From: Algirhabdus cladophorae
Lineage (GTDB): Bacteria; Pseudomonadota; Alphaproteobacteria; Rhodobacterales; Rhodobacteraceae
NCBI RefSeq assembly: GCF_044772865.1
Contig: NZ_CP173029.1
Location: 1,922,001 to 1,986,000, forward strand
Length of the DNA stretch: 64,000 nt
Reading direction: 5' to 3'
The translations under genes were made by a program, and so were the position numbers. Position 1 is the first letter of the stretch. Every line of letters begins with the position of its first letter. The notes under the pieces were generated by a model. It made no database searches. It was not told the DNA's origin and saw only the letters and a list, made by a program, of their open reading frames with translations. Positions 1 through 8,839 of the stretch are shown here, in pieces.

Positions 1-291
1 GAAGACCTCACAGGCCAGAACAGCGGCCTTGCGCAGTTCGCGCGGCTGGTCAGGATCAAATCCCTCCATCCGAGCGACGAAATCCAATATGTTACCTTTG
101 GCCTGACAGGAAAAACAGTTGAAAACGCCTTTGGTCAGGTTGAGCCCACATGACGGCTTGTGGTCGTCGTGGAACGGGCAGCAGATCTTAACCTGATCCT
201 GCCCGTTTGGTTTCACATCAAAACCGTAGTGCGACAGCACCTCTGATACGTCCAAATTCTCTCGGACGGTCTGAAAATTTACCCATGTCAT
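1..291 (-). CDS. CHC2 zinc-finger primase-like protein (partial, C-terminus beyond window)
   Basis: Only the first 97 codons are in the window; the frame stays open to base 1. The sequence shows a DnaG-type CHC2 zinc-binding domain: Cys38-Pro-Phe-His41, then Cys59-Phe-Ser-Cys62, with the usual FHDDHKPS and GNILDF contexts. This domain binds template DNA in bacterial primases and in primase-helicases of plasmids and phages. The start is ATG at 291, with GGAG nine bases upstream. A chromosomal dnaG is unlikely next to mobile-element genes, so I infer a plasmid or phage-type primase belonging to the island. The rest of the protein, including any Toprim or helicase domain, is not visible. Confidence 0.8.
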   Translation of the reverse strand, partial: MTWVNFQTVRENLDVSEVLSHYGFDVKPNGQDQVKICCPFHDDHKPSCGLNLTKGVFNCFSCQAKGNILDFVARMEGFDPDQPRELRKAAVLACEVF

Positions 292-406
292 CGTTGATTG
301 CTCCATATTTTAGGGGCATCTGATTGTACCACAGTTGGATTTTCCTTGATTTTTCACTACCCAAACGTGCACCTTCCCCAAAACAAGAAATACGGAAGAA
401 TATTAA

Positions 407-2779
407 GTGATTGATTGCTTTATTACGTTTTGTGAAGATGACGCGCGACAGGTTGATATCAAAGAACTGATAAAGGAGCTTCAAGCCCGCACAGATGGCC
501 GCATCAAGTTTCATGCATACTTTGAGAATGAAGCAGGTAGCAGCCTCGACGATTTCATGAACGGGACACTTCGAGATTGCAAATGTGTTCTAGGTCTTTT
601 TGGCCCAGGCTATAAAAGCCGTATCGACTCTACTGCTGAAAAAAGCGGTGCCTACCAAGAATACAACACGATTGTTACAAGGTTGCACGGCAAAGTTGGA
701 ACAGCGAAACCGAAGGTCATTCCAGTACTATGGGCAGGCGAAGGGATAGAAGATACCGTGCCCGACCTCCTTATGTCTAGCAATCCGATTGTTACAGACC
801 TACGTAAATTTCGGACTTTGGGTCAAAGACACACTGCGCCATTTTTGCCCGAAAAAACGAAGGAAGACTGCTATCCAAAATTAGACAAGATAGCAGAAGC
901 TCTGCAAATGCAGGAGGAAATTGTATCGCCTGAGGTGGAGCATATCGCGCGAGATAATCTTCACAGGATGCTTAGCCCAGGTGGTGACCCACTAACCGAG
1001 GAAACTTCAGTCGCAGACATTCTTCAGGTCAAATATGAGCATGGAAAGTATGATGCTGAGAGCTTCTTGGAGCACTACTACACCAAAACGCGATTCTCCA
1101 AACGCCTGAAGTTTCGGAATGTGGGACTGATCAGCGGGCGGAAAGGATCCGGCAAAACAACTCTCGTCCAAATTAGGGAACTAGAAGCCGAGGATTCCGC
1201 ATTTTTTCCGGTCATTGATGTCTCTGTAAACAGCTGGAATATCCACAGCTTGATTCAGAACACAAGCTTTACTCAGTCCGAAGGTGACTTCAACTACATT
1301 GACCTTGAAGTGCGGTTTTTTGACTTTGTTTGGTCAGCATTCGTGTCGTTGAGCATGGCCATAAGTTTGACTTACCATGAAAGAAATAGAAGTGGCGAAG
1401 CATCCCCTGGTGTCGGCCGTCTTTTGAATTCATCCTTTAGCGCAAAGACACTTGACCGTCTGATAGGCGACGCAGAAACAGTGGATGACTTTGACTACGC
1501 AGCCTTATTTGACCACTCCGTAACGGCAGCTCGACGCTATATTCAAAAAATCGTTGACCAGGCTAGTTCACTCGACGAAGAGAGCTTCAAACAGGATGTT
1601 CTTAAGGGAATTTCGATACGAAAATTCTTGTTTGATCTGTTTGGTAATGAATTCAACAAAATGAAGAGTGCCATATATGAGAATGGCAACAAGAGGTTCC
1701 TATTTTGCTTTGACCGCTTCGATACGGAAATTCAGCAGTACCGCAAAATAGATGCTCAAATGGACGAAAAAGTAAAAAAGCGTCGTTCAGAAAGAGAAGT
1801 CAATTGGCTAAGTTCACTCACAGTATTTGTGAACAGGACGCTGCGCCCAGACCAACTGGCACACGATCGAGACATATATGAGTACTTTGCTCACGTGAAA
1901 TTCCTCGTTGTACTTCCTTTTGACAGAATTGAGGAAATAAGGCGAAACCAGAGAGACTCGATATCTTCTGAAACAGTCGAGGAAATACGTTGGCAACCGA
2001 AAGAACTGCTGACTATGCTTCGCAAGCGAATTCAAGTGCTCTACGGCGTCAAAGATGACGCAATCGACAAGACAAAAATCAAAGATGCTCTAAAACGTTT
2101 CGAAATATGCAGAAGTATGGCGTGCCCTCAGCTACCCGATGAATCACACGTTATGCTAGGAAACAAGCCGTTTAAGATGGATCTGTTTCTATATGTGTTG
2201 CGCCATACGTTGTTTCGCCCCAGGGATATCCTGATTCACTACGCTTCCATTCTTGCTTACCTTGAGTCAGTTAAGGGCCGTGCCCCGCGCGATATAACAG
2301 AACCAATTCGTGAAATAATTTCACAGGAAACACAAAAAATCGTCGAGTATGAATTCGTCGGTGAACTTCGGGACACTTGGACAAACATTGACGACGTCCT
2401 CAAACTTTTTATGGGTTCAGAGCAGGTCATTTCAGCTAAAAATTTAGAACAAATCATTGGCCCAATAGACTTCAAGTTTTATCATCACGGCTCGGATTTA
2501 ACGAAGTTTTCGCACAAATTAGAGTTTTTGTATGGGATCGGCTTTCTTGGGTTTCGAAGCACTCGGCAAGCCGGAGCTGGAAAGAACCAAAACTGGTTCA
2601 ACTTTGATTTTATGACTAGTCAGGCGCGGTTGCCGTTCGATTCGGATGCCGTTATGAGACATATCGAATTTGCGATACACCCCATATTTGTAGAGTCTTT
2701 GTATCTAAGCACAAACCACAAAAAGCCCGTTCTGCTGTTTGACTGGAGAAAGCTTGACGAGCTCGACCGGCCGGACTGA
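407..2779 (+). CDS. TIR-like domain plus P-loop ATPase, putative antiphage protein
   Basis: 790 residues with a GTG start at 407 and GGAAG eight bases upstream. Residues 1-135 resemble a TIR/SEFIR domain: an opening FITFCEDD strand, a central strand VLGLFGPGY, and Glu85 in the segment AYQEYN where TIR NADases carry their catalytic Glu. A P-loop ATPase follows, with Walker A GRKGSGKTT (244-252) and Walker B FLFCFDRFD (431-439), resembling the Sll1717-type P-loop ATPases. The C-terminal 300 residues are alpha-helical and unassigned. Known TIR-ATPase proteins sense infection and deplete NAD+; that role here is inferred. The gene is AT-richer than the chromosome part, consistent with transfer. 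The next gene, 189 bases downstream on the same strand, encodes a membrane protein that may be a partner. Confidence 0.75.
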   Translation: MIDCFITFCEDDARQVDIKELIKELQARTDGRIKFHAYFENEAGSSLDDFMNGTLRDCKCVLGLFGPGYKSRIDSTAEKSGAYQEYNTIVTRLHGKVGTAKPKVIPVLWAGEGIEDTVPDLLMSSNPIVTDLRKFRTLGQRHTAPFLPEKTKEDCYPKLDKIAEALQMQEEIVSPEVEHIARDNLHRMLSPGGDPLTEETSVADILQVKYEHGKYDAESFLEHYYTKTRFSKRLKFRNVGLISGRKGSGKTTLVQIRELEAEDSAFFPVIDVSVNSWNIHSLIQNTSFTQSEGDFNYIDLEVRFFDFVWSAFVSLSMAISLTYHERNRSGEASPGVGRLLNSSFSAKTLDRLIGDAETVDDFDYAALFDHSVTAARRYIQKIVDQASSLDEESFKQDVLKGISIRKFLFDLFGNEFNKMKSAIYENGNKRFLFCFDRFDTEIQQYRKIDAQMDEKVKKRRSEREVNWLSSLTVFVNRTLRPDQLAHDRDIYEYFAHVKFLVVLPFDRIEEIRRNQRDSISSETVEEIRWQPKELLTMLRKRIQVLYGVKDDAIDKTKIKDALKRFEICRSMACPQLPDESHVMLGNKPFKMDLFLYVLRHTLFRPRDILIHYASILAYLESVKGRAPRDITEPIREIISQETQKIVEYEFVGELRDTWTNIDDVLKLFMGSEQVISAKNLEQIIGPIDFKFYHHGSDLTKFSHKLEFLYGIGFLGFRSTRQAGAGKNQNWFNFDFMTSQARLPFDSDAVMRHIEFAIHPIFVESLYLSTNHKKPVLLFDWRKLDELDRPD

Positions 2780-2968
2780 TATCTCAATCAATTGGCCGAT
2801 TTTAGTATAGACGGAAAATTCCTAGCCAGGAGTTCGCCAACAATTAAAAGCAGACGCTCATGTGTCAATGCGTAGTGCTCGGCACGTGCCACGGATTAGC
2901 TCTGTTCGATTGATAACTTGGAAACAGAGTGTGTTTTAGGTGCGCACTTTGGAAAGTAGGTAAAGAAC

Positions 2969-3892
2969 ATGGACACGAACATAAGCGCCGCTCGAGCCTT
3001 CATCAAAAACAGCGTCTTGCCAGACACTTTTTTTGCCAAACTGAGCATACTACTAGCCAGTATTTCAATGCTATCCCTGCTTGTCCACGCCGTTGAGTAT
3101 GGACTTTCTGATACATTTACTTTGCTTTTGGACTGGTATGAAACTCTTCTAAATAAAGTGTTAGGCTGGCTTGGTGCGATATTGGTTTTCGCCCTAGAAC
3201 TGATTTCTCGCCTGATATCAATCAACATCTCCCTGCAGCCCCATTGGCAACATGTTTTTGTTCTTATGAATATCTATTTCCTTAGAGATGCGCTCTTTTA
3301 TAGGACGTCGAAGCATTTGAACGTCAACCGTAGCAACTGGCATTTGACGCTTGGATTGCTCTTAGCAGTGTTAGCCAGTTGTGCATCTGGTTCGATCAAT
3401 GACGATGGCACATCATTGATTAGTTCCATCTTAGTCGCGGTTTTCCCAGTTTCGGGCATCCTGATCTATGACCTCGTGGAGCGTCATTGGTTTGTTCGGC
3501 ACTATGCAAAGGCTGATGAATTTACTCAACATGGAATCTCAAACAGGCAAGCCGCAAAATTTTACCGACAGAAAATTTTAGAACGCGCGGTGGGATTGCT
3601 CCTAAGTTCTGTCATAACGGTTCTGATATCTAGAAATTGGATCGGACTAGGTGAAGGGGTGGGAATTATCGCTCTGCTTGTTTCAATGCTACTGATATCT
3701 ATTTACTGGATCTCTGGACGAGCTAGTCTTTACTATCAGTTCGTTGGATCTAAAGATGACAGTTCGCCCTTCCTTTATAAGCTGTTGTTTCGGTCGGGTA
3801 CGTCGGAGCTGGGCAGCATTATGCTGGGTACATTTTTTTGGTTGGCCGTGTTTCTCGTCTTTAACGCAGGTCTAGGATTGAGTGGCCTTTAA
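2969..3892 (+). CDS. polytopic membrane protein of unknown function
   Basis: 307 residues, ATG start, AGGTAAAG upstream as ribosome binding site. I recognise no family. Hydrophobic stretches near residues 22-45, 62-80, 125-145, 150-166, 205-222, 230-250 and 285-305 suggest about six or seven membrane spans. There is a charged cytoplasmic-looking stretch around residues 170-200 (VERHWFVRHYAKADEF). It follows the TIR-like ATPase gene in the same orientation and has the same AT-rich composition. It could be a membrane effector or immunity partner, or an unrelated cargo gene. The 189-base gap (2780-2968) shows no clear terminator. Confidence 0.55.
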   Translation: MDTNISAARAFIKNSVLPDTFFAKLSILLASISMLSLLVHAVEYGLSDTFTLLLDWYETLLNKVLGWLGAILVFALELISRLISINISLQPHWQHVFVLMNIYFLRDALFYRTSKHLNVNRSNWHLTLGLLLAVLASCASGSINDDGTSLISSILVAVFPVSGILIYDLVERHWFVRHYAKADEFTQHGISNRQAAKFYRQKILERAVGLLLSSVITVLISRNWIGLGEGVGIIALLVSMLLISIYWISGRASLYYQFVGSKDDSSPFLYKLLFRSGTSELGSIMLGTFFWLAVFLVFNAGLGLSGL

Positions 3893-4009
3893 CAATAGAA
3901 AACGTGATACAATCGTCGCATTCAAAACTCGAAACCAGCGCAGGCTATCTGCCAATCGCAGTTCACCGACAACCCGTCGATGGTATGAACCCTGCGCTGT
4001 TTTCGGCGT

Positions 4010-5193
4010 ATGAACCACACAACGAGCCAACTGCATTTGGGATATCGTACATCCAGCACCGCTGAGGAGCTTTTGTCTGTGTCTCAAGAAGACCGGCGGC
4101 GACATGTGTATGTCATTGGACAAACCGGAAGTGGAAAAACCACCTTCTTGAAATCCTGCATTTTGCAAGATCTCGAACTGGGCAAAGGCATCGCACTGAT
4201 CGACCCTCACGGAGATTTGGCAGAGGCGATCGCCGATGCAATCCCTCGGTCGCGTATGCGAGATGTCGTTTTCTTCAACCCGTCGGATTTTGACTACCCC
4301 CTTGCGTTCAATCCCTTGGGGCGTGTTCCAAAGCATCTTCATGCGGTCGCCACCTCAAACATTATCGCGAGCCTGCGATCTATCTGGCGGGGAAGCCGAT
4401 GACATTACTGGATGTATCCAAGATGTTGACCGACCAAGTATTTCGAAAGCGCGTTTTGATGCACGTCTCAGATCCAATCGTCCGTGATTTTTGGCAGGTC
4501 GAGTTTGCTGGCTATGATCCGCGTTTGCGGGCTGAAATCATCGCACCTGTATTGAACAAGGTTGGTGCATTCATGCGGAACCCCATCATGCGCAACATCC
4601 TAGGTCAAACTCGCAAAGGATTTGATCTCAGGTACATGATGGACAACCGGAAGATCTTGATCGTGAACTTATCAAAGGGACGCCTTGGCGAAGACATGAC
4701 CAACCTACTCGGGTCATTGCTCACGACATCAATCTATCAGGCCGCGATGGAACGCGCTGAATTGGTTGAGGAAGAAAGGGAAGACTTCCACCTGTATATC
4801 GATGAATTTCAGAATTTCACTACGGACGCCTTCGACAGCATCGTTTCAGAAGCAAGGAAATATCGGCTCTCGCTGACAGTCGCGCATCAATACCTCGATC
4901 AATTGTCGCCACGCATCAAACAGGCGATCCTCGGCAATGTCGGATCACTGCTGCTATTCGCATTGTCAGGCAAAGACGCCGAAGAACTTGCCGTTGAGAC
5001 AAACCCACACACGGCAAGCAGCTTGCGTGCCACTGGACGGGGAGAGGCATTGGCCGTGACACTTAAAGACGGCGAGCGCCGCCTGCCTGAAAAGATATCC
5101 GTGCCATACGGACATATCACAACCAACAGCTATGAACGCGTTGTCCGCAACACGCGAACCCGCTTTGGGCAACGCCCACTCTTTCGCACCTAG
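4010..5193 (+). pseudogene. VirD4/TraD-like conjugative ATPase, broken by an internal deletion
   Basis: Two consecutive frames encode the two halves of one coupling-protein-like ATPase. The first (4010-4402) has Walker A GQTGSGKTT at residues 37-45 and the LIDPHGDLAEAI strand. The second (4399-5193) has LYIDEFQNF (Walker B), the VNLSKGRLGED motif and LSLTVAHQYLDQL. Between SLRSIWR and LAGKPMTLLDV, family members normally carry about 25 residues (DSWGPRLEYIL-like), which are missing here, and the frame changes. The first frame stops in an ATGA overlap with the ATG of the second (4399-4402), so coupled translation of two polypeptides is formally possible, but a decayed gene is likelier. The replication-relaxation gene follows, a frequent neighbour of this ATPase family. 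Confidence 0.75.
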
Positions 5194-5265
5194 CAGATCT
5201 CGAACTCTGGCACTTGCCAACACCTGTGGGGCCAAGAATTCGATGCCCTGCGGTATAATTCCGTC

Positions 5266-6213
5266 ATGACAGGAAAGAGATCACGTTTCAGACGCAGCAA
5301 AGCCACAACCATACAACTGACCGAACGAGACGTTACGATATTGAAGGCGTTGGAGCAGCATCGTTTCCTAACCACTGACCACCTTTTGGCTCTGACAAAC
5401 GGAACAAGCCGCCAAGGGATCACACGACGCCTACGCGAACTCTATGACACGAAATACATTGACCGCCCCCGCGCCCAAATGATGGCAATGGCCTATGCCG
5501 ATAAAAGGCCGATGATGTACGGGCTAGGCAATGAAGGCGCTGAACTTCTTTCCAACCGGTTTCAGATGGCCCTGCCAGACATTTATTGGACTGAGAAAAA
5601 CCGCAGGGTCAAAGAAAAATTCGTTGAGCATACGCTGGGCATATCCGATTTCATGGTGTCACTTGAAACAGCTTGCAGCGACGCAGGGAACATACGCATT
5701 ATCACGAAAGACGCCATACTGACGGCCTCACCAGAGGCAACCCGCCGCAGGCGTCACCCGTTCCGTTGGCAAACCCGCATCCATTGGAACAATCTGTGGC
5801 ATGACATCGCAATCGTGCCTGATATCATCTTTGGGCTCCACTATACCGACCAGCCGCAAGGGAAGAACAAGGCCTACTTCATGGTCGAAATAGATCGTGG
5901 TACAATGCCGATCATACGTACCGACATCGGGCAGACCTCGTTTGCCCGAAAACTGCACTCCTATGCTGATACGTTTGAACGCAAGCTGCATGTCGAGCAC
6001 TTCGGGATCAAGAACTTTCGAGTGTTGACGGTGACCACTTCACACGAACGCATTGAAAATATGATAGCGGCTTACAGGTCAGAGATCGTTGAGCGCGCTC
6101 CAGCGGGGCTCTTTCTGTTTCGAAGCAAAAATACCACTTTTGCTTCGATCCTAGAATGGCAATCGGCCACGAAGCATAACGTCGAAATCGCCCCTCCTAC
6201 CACTAAAGATTGA
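5266..6213 (+). CDS. replication-relaxation family protein
   Basis: 315 residues. The N-terminal winged-helix region (TERDVTILKALEQHRFLTTD, then RRLREL and the YGLGNEGAELL turn) is typical of the Replic_Relax family. These proteins are encoded on mobilisable plasmids and integrative elements, usually beside VirD4-like ATPases, and are thought to act in DNA relaxation or mobilisation. The central region has the characteristic VKEKFVEHTLGISDFMVSLE stretch and an IVPDIIFGL...FMVEIDRGTMP segment resembling a nuclease-like fold. A TATAAT hexamer at 5254-5259 lies only six bases before the ATG and no Shine-Dalgarno is visible, so the mRNA may be leaderless. It probably worked with the broken ATPase upstream. 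Confidence 0.75.
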   Translation: MTGKRSRFRRSKATTIQLTERDVTILKALEQHRFLTTDHLLALTNGTSRQGITRRLRELYDTKYIDRPRAQMMAMAYADKRPMMYGLGNEGAELLSNRFQMALPDIYWTEKNRRVKEKFVEHTLGISDFMVSLETACSDAGNIRIITKDAILTASPEATRRRRHPFRWQTRIHWNNLWHDIAIVPDIIFGLHYTDQPQGKNKAYFMVEIDRGTMPIIRTDIGQTSFARKLHSYADTFERKLHVEHFGIKNFRVLTVTTSHERIENMIAAYRSEIVERAPAGLFLFRSKNTTFASILEWQSATKHNVEIAPPTTKD

Positions 6214-6371
6214 AATTTGTTAAAGATCGCGCCACCATACACGCACTAATTGAATATTTTACTGATTCTTAAGCCGTTCCACGGCCGGAGTCATGAATAT
6301 ACTGCTATTTTTTATCTGTTGCTTTCCTTCCGTATGCAACGGACTTGAAGTTGTATCGATGGGAAATGCCA

Positions 6372-7082
6372 ATGAGAAATTTTATTTCTCGTCACCTATT
6401 AATAGAAAGTACGATCCTTTTAATTCTGCTTGTCCTATTTTGGATGATAACCCGCGTACAACCAAGTGGAGAGCTATCTGAATCAGGAGCGGCAGTTGCC
6501 GGGGTTTTGGAAAGTTGGTCTTCATCAATCAAAATGCTCTGGAACGGTGGCCAAGAAACAAACGCGTTAATGCTAGTTCAGGCCCGAGCGTGGCCGGAAA
6601 GCACGGCATTCTCTGGCTTTTGTGGCATGGCTAAGATCGCGTCAGTTTATGTTAAAAACAGCTCAACGCTGAGCTACTTCGTAATCATTCCTGCGTTCTT
6701 AATCGTGGTTTTCGCATACAATCGAAGCAAACCGGATGCCTTTAGTCGGCCCGGTAGAGTAGTATTCGCATTCTTGTTGATTTCGTTCATTTACATTCTG
6801 ACCTTCAAAGTCATCCAACTGCAAGATGTGCAATCTATTGTTGTTAGTTTACCTGCTGACGCTTTCTTTATCGAGGATCACAATTTTAGGTGCGACGCAG
6901 CATTCGAAGTTGGCCAAGATACGAAGGCGCAACTAGCGCTCCATCTGGGAAACCTAACCGCATTTTTGGGCGAAATCCGGCTTTATCTGCTTGGGCTAGT
7001 CCTTTGGATCATTGGGCGCGAGCACGCAGATATTCGTAGGTTGCAGAAGCTCGCAACAGAAACGCCAGAAGGGGGAAGCTAG
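6372..7082 (+). CDS. membrane protein of unknown function
   Basis: About 236 residues from the ATG at 6372, chosen because GGGAA lies six bases upstream; ATG 6366 and TTG 6345 are in frame too. One N-terminal membrane span (LLILLVLFWMI) is followed by a roughly 75-residue segment, two adjacent spans (YFVIIPAFLIVVFAYN and VVFAFLLISFIYILTF), another soluble segment and a last span (LYLLGLVLWII) before a charged tail. No family is recognised. The next gene starts four bases after its stop and encodes an exported protein, so the two probably form one transcriptional unit acting at the envelope. The first residues of each soluble part give no clue to an enzyme. Confidence 0.5.
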   Translation: MRNFISRHLLIESTILLILLVLFWMITRVQPSGELSESGAAVAGVLESWSSSIKMLWNGGQETNALMLVQARAWPESTAFSGFCGMAKIASVYVKNSSTLSYFVIIPAFLIVVFAYNRSKPDAFSRPGRVVFAFLLISFIYILTFKVIQLQDVQSIVVSLPADAFFIEDHNFRCDAAFEVGQDTKAQLALHLGNLTAFLGEIRLYLLGLVLWIIGREHADIRRLQKLATETPEGGS

Positions 7083-7086
7083 ATAC

Positions 7087-8136
7087 ATGTTGAGGTTACT
7101 ATGGATATTATTTGCGGTTGCGTTGCATTTTCCGGCTGCTGCTGGCGCGGATGGGATTAAATTTATTGGGCAGGGTGACGATACGTCTTGGCAAGTAAAC
7201 GATACGTCATTGAGTGCAGATATTCTCGTAAACCAATCGCAAGACTCTTTATTGATTGAACGAGACGGCATCCTCAGATGCGAAATACATGAGGGATCAT
7301 TTAGGTATTTTCCAGTTTCTTTAACTTATCGAGTTGCGAACAGTTTTGCTGCTTCCAACCGGAGCTTGGTAGGGCAAGACATCACTCTTCGTATGGTTTT
7401 CTCAAGACGCGCTGACACGGAAACCATTGTCACATTACCAACCAACAACACTCCAGAGTTCGGCCTAAGGAGAAGGCAATACGAAGCACTAGATCGGCTC
7501 TCGATTGACCATGAAAGAACGCCTTCAGAATACGTTCCAGGCTTCATAATGGCGATGTTTGCAGTCAAGTACTACGATGTGCTGATAAATCAGGTTCCTG
7601 AAGGGGAGCGTGACTTGATCGAACGAAGAAGACTGTATTTTGCAAAGATTGCAGCAAATTTTCTTTTCCAACAGCATGTGCAGGACAGGTCGACGGGGGA
7701 ATATGCTCTTGATCCAATCATACTCCCTGACGGCGACGCGTATGATCTATTACTGAGTGTCTTGCGACGTAACGGCGAAGTATCTAGAAGAACAGTTCTT
7801 GGAACCAGATACCGAAGCTTTTGGTCGTTGAGAGATCGTATCGAAACGACGGCTGCAAACAATCGCGAGCTACCAGATGATTTGCTAGAAGCCGCGGAAT
7901 CAATTTCAGATTGCTTGCTTGCCGACAACGGGCTGGCAAGCGTTGACGGTGTTATTGTGGACTTCCTGAAACAGCAAGATTTTTATGTTCCAAATGGAAG
8001 AAACGACATCCTGGCCGACCCTGCTGACGGCGCGTTCAATATGTGGCGAGCCTTATACATTGCGCGATTTGGGGAGATTCCCGCAAGCCTGTCCGGCAAT
8101 GAAGCTTTGCTTAGACTCTTTGAGAAAGAAGGTTGA
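7087..8136 (+). CDS. exported protein of unknown function
   Basis: 349 residues from ATG 7087. The frame also opens upstream to 7012, but the ATG at 7087 begins a clear Sec signal peptide (MLRLLWILFAVALHFPAAAGA, cleavage near residue 20), so that start is chosen. The mature part is soluble, rich in Arg, Asp and Glu, with no motif I recognise. Segments such as RYQFQ-like helices and long charged helices dominate the C-terminal half (residues 150-330). It follows the four-span membrane protein by four bases, which suggests a two-component envelope module carried by the island. A hairpin at 8157-8182 probably ends the transcript. Confidence 0.55.
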   Translation: MLRLLWILFAVALHFPAAAGADGIKFIGQGDDTSWQVNDTSLSADILVNQSQDSLLIERDGILRCEIHEGSFRYFPVSLTYRVANSFAASNRSLVGQDITLRMVFSRRADTETIVTLPTNNTPEFGLRRRQYEALDRLSIDHERTPSEYVPGFIMAMFAVKYYDVLINQVPEGERDLIERRRLYFAKIAANFLFQQHVQDRSTGEYALDPIILPDGDAYDLLLSVLRRNGEVSRRTVLGTRYRSFWSLRDRIETTAANNRELPDDLLEAAESISDCLLADNGLASVDGVIVDFLKQQDFYVPNGRNDILADPADGAFNMWRALYIARFGEIPASLSGNEALLRLFEKEG

Positions 8137-8156
8137 AGCTACAAATTCCAATGATT

Positions 8157-8182
8157 TGTCGCGGGAGATATATTCCGCGACA
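8157..8182. terminator. hairpin between convergent genes
   Basis: TGTCGCGG at 8157-8164 pairs with CCGCGACA at 8175-8182 around a ten-base loop. It lies between the end of the exported-protein gene (8136) and the end of the toxin gene (8211). The following T-tract (CTTTCGTT) is poor, so termination efficiency is uncertain. Confidence 0.45.
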
Positions 8183-8210
8183 CTTTCGTTGATCTGTCAA
8201 GTTTGCTTCC

Positions 8211-8498
8211 CTAACCGTTTGCAGGGAAAAACCGCGCCGCGTGCATGACGGCTAAGACCTGAATTTGGCTCTCAGTCGCCCGATAGATAACAATGTAATT
8301 CTTGTGAACGACGAGTTCCCGTGTTCCGTGGGCACGACCTGGCCGTCCCATGTGGGGTTGATCTGGCAGGTTATTCTCAACTGCAGATACGATGAGTTGC
8401 GCAAGTTCCATTGCTGCCGTGAGGTTGTCGATTGCGATGAAATCAACAATGTCGGCGAGGTCTAACTCAGCCGCTTGGCTCCAGATAACAGTCTTCAT
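8211..8498 (-). CDS. ParE/RelE-superfamily toxin
   Basis: 95 residues. The sequence has the ParE/RelE pattern: N-terminal strand KTVIWSQAAELDLADIVDFI, a helix with repeated Ala/Glu, the GRPGRAHGTRELVVHKNYIVIYR beta core with its Arg residues, and the C-terminal VLAVMHAARFFP strand. ParE-type toxins act on DNA gyrase and RelE-type on ribosome-bound mRNA; the sequence alone suggests ParE slightly more. Its ATG shares one base with the stop of the antitoxin gene (TAATG), the standard order antitoxin-toxin. In this island it would stabilise the element against loss. Confidence 0.85.
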   Translation of the reverse strand: MKTVIWSQAAELDLADIVDFIAIDNLTAAMELAQLIVSAVENNLPDQPHMGRPGRAHGTRELVVHKNYIVIYRATESQIQVLAVMHAARFFPANG

Positions 8499-8758
8499 TA
8501 TGAGGGCTGGTCAAACTTCGCTTTCATACGATCTTCAAACCGATCCAGAAGCGCCGCACTGCTAATTCCCTCTCCAGCATCTATACCGGCGACACGTTGC
8601 TCTATCGTCGCCAAGAATTGTTCTTCGGCTGCGAGATAACGTTCGATAGCTTCGTTCGCCAGAAATGATTTGGAGCGTTGCGTGGCACTGGCCAGACGCG
8701 ACAAACGTTCGGAGACGTCTGGTTTGGTGTGCACTGAAATGACGGATCGTTCGGCCAT
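8498..8758 (-). CDS. ribbon-helix-helix antitoxin
   Basis: 86 residues from ATG 8758, preferred over the upstream in-frame ATG at 8779 because AGG lies at a normal distance and the RHH strand RSVISVHTKPDVSERL then begins near residue 4. The fold is ribbon-helix-helix: beta strand, helix LSRLASATQ, turn, helix SKSFLANEAIERYLA, then an acidic C-terminal tail that would wrap the toxin. It should neutralise the ParE-like toxin and repress its own promoter; the palindrome at 8780-8789 is the likely operator. Confidence 0.85.
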   Translation of the reverse strand: MAERSVISVHTKPDVSERLSRLASATQRSKSFLANEAIERYLAAEEQFLATIEQRVAGIDAGEGISSAALLDRFEDRMKAKFDQPS

Positions 8759-8772
8759 GTAAATACCTGCTT

Positions 8773-8790
8773 GATGCATATGTATACATC
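8773..8790 (-). promoter_or_regulatory. candidate RHH autoregulatory operator
   Basis: ATGTATACAT (8780-8789) is a perfect 10-bp palindrome inside a larger, imperfect dyad 8773-8790, directly upstream of the antitoxin start. RHH antitoxins typically bind short palindromes of this kind. Confidence 0.5.
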
Positions 8791-8839
8791 TTACTACATC
8801 AGGGGTGATCGCGCAAATGCTGCCGTGTCTGCCACCGTG

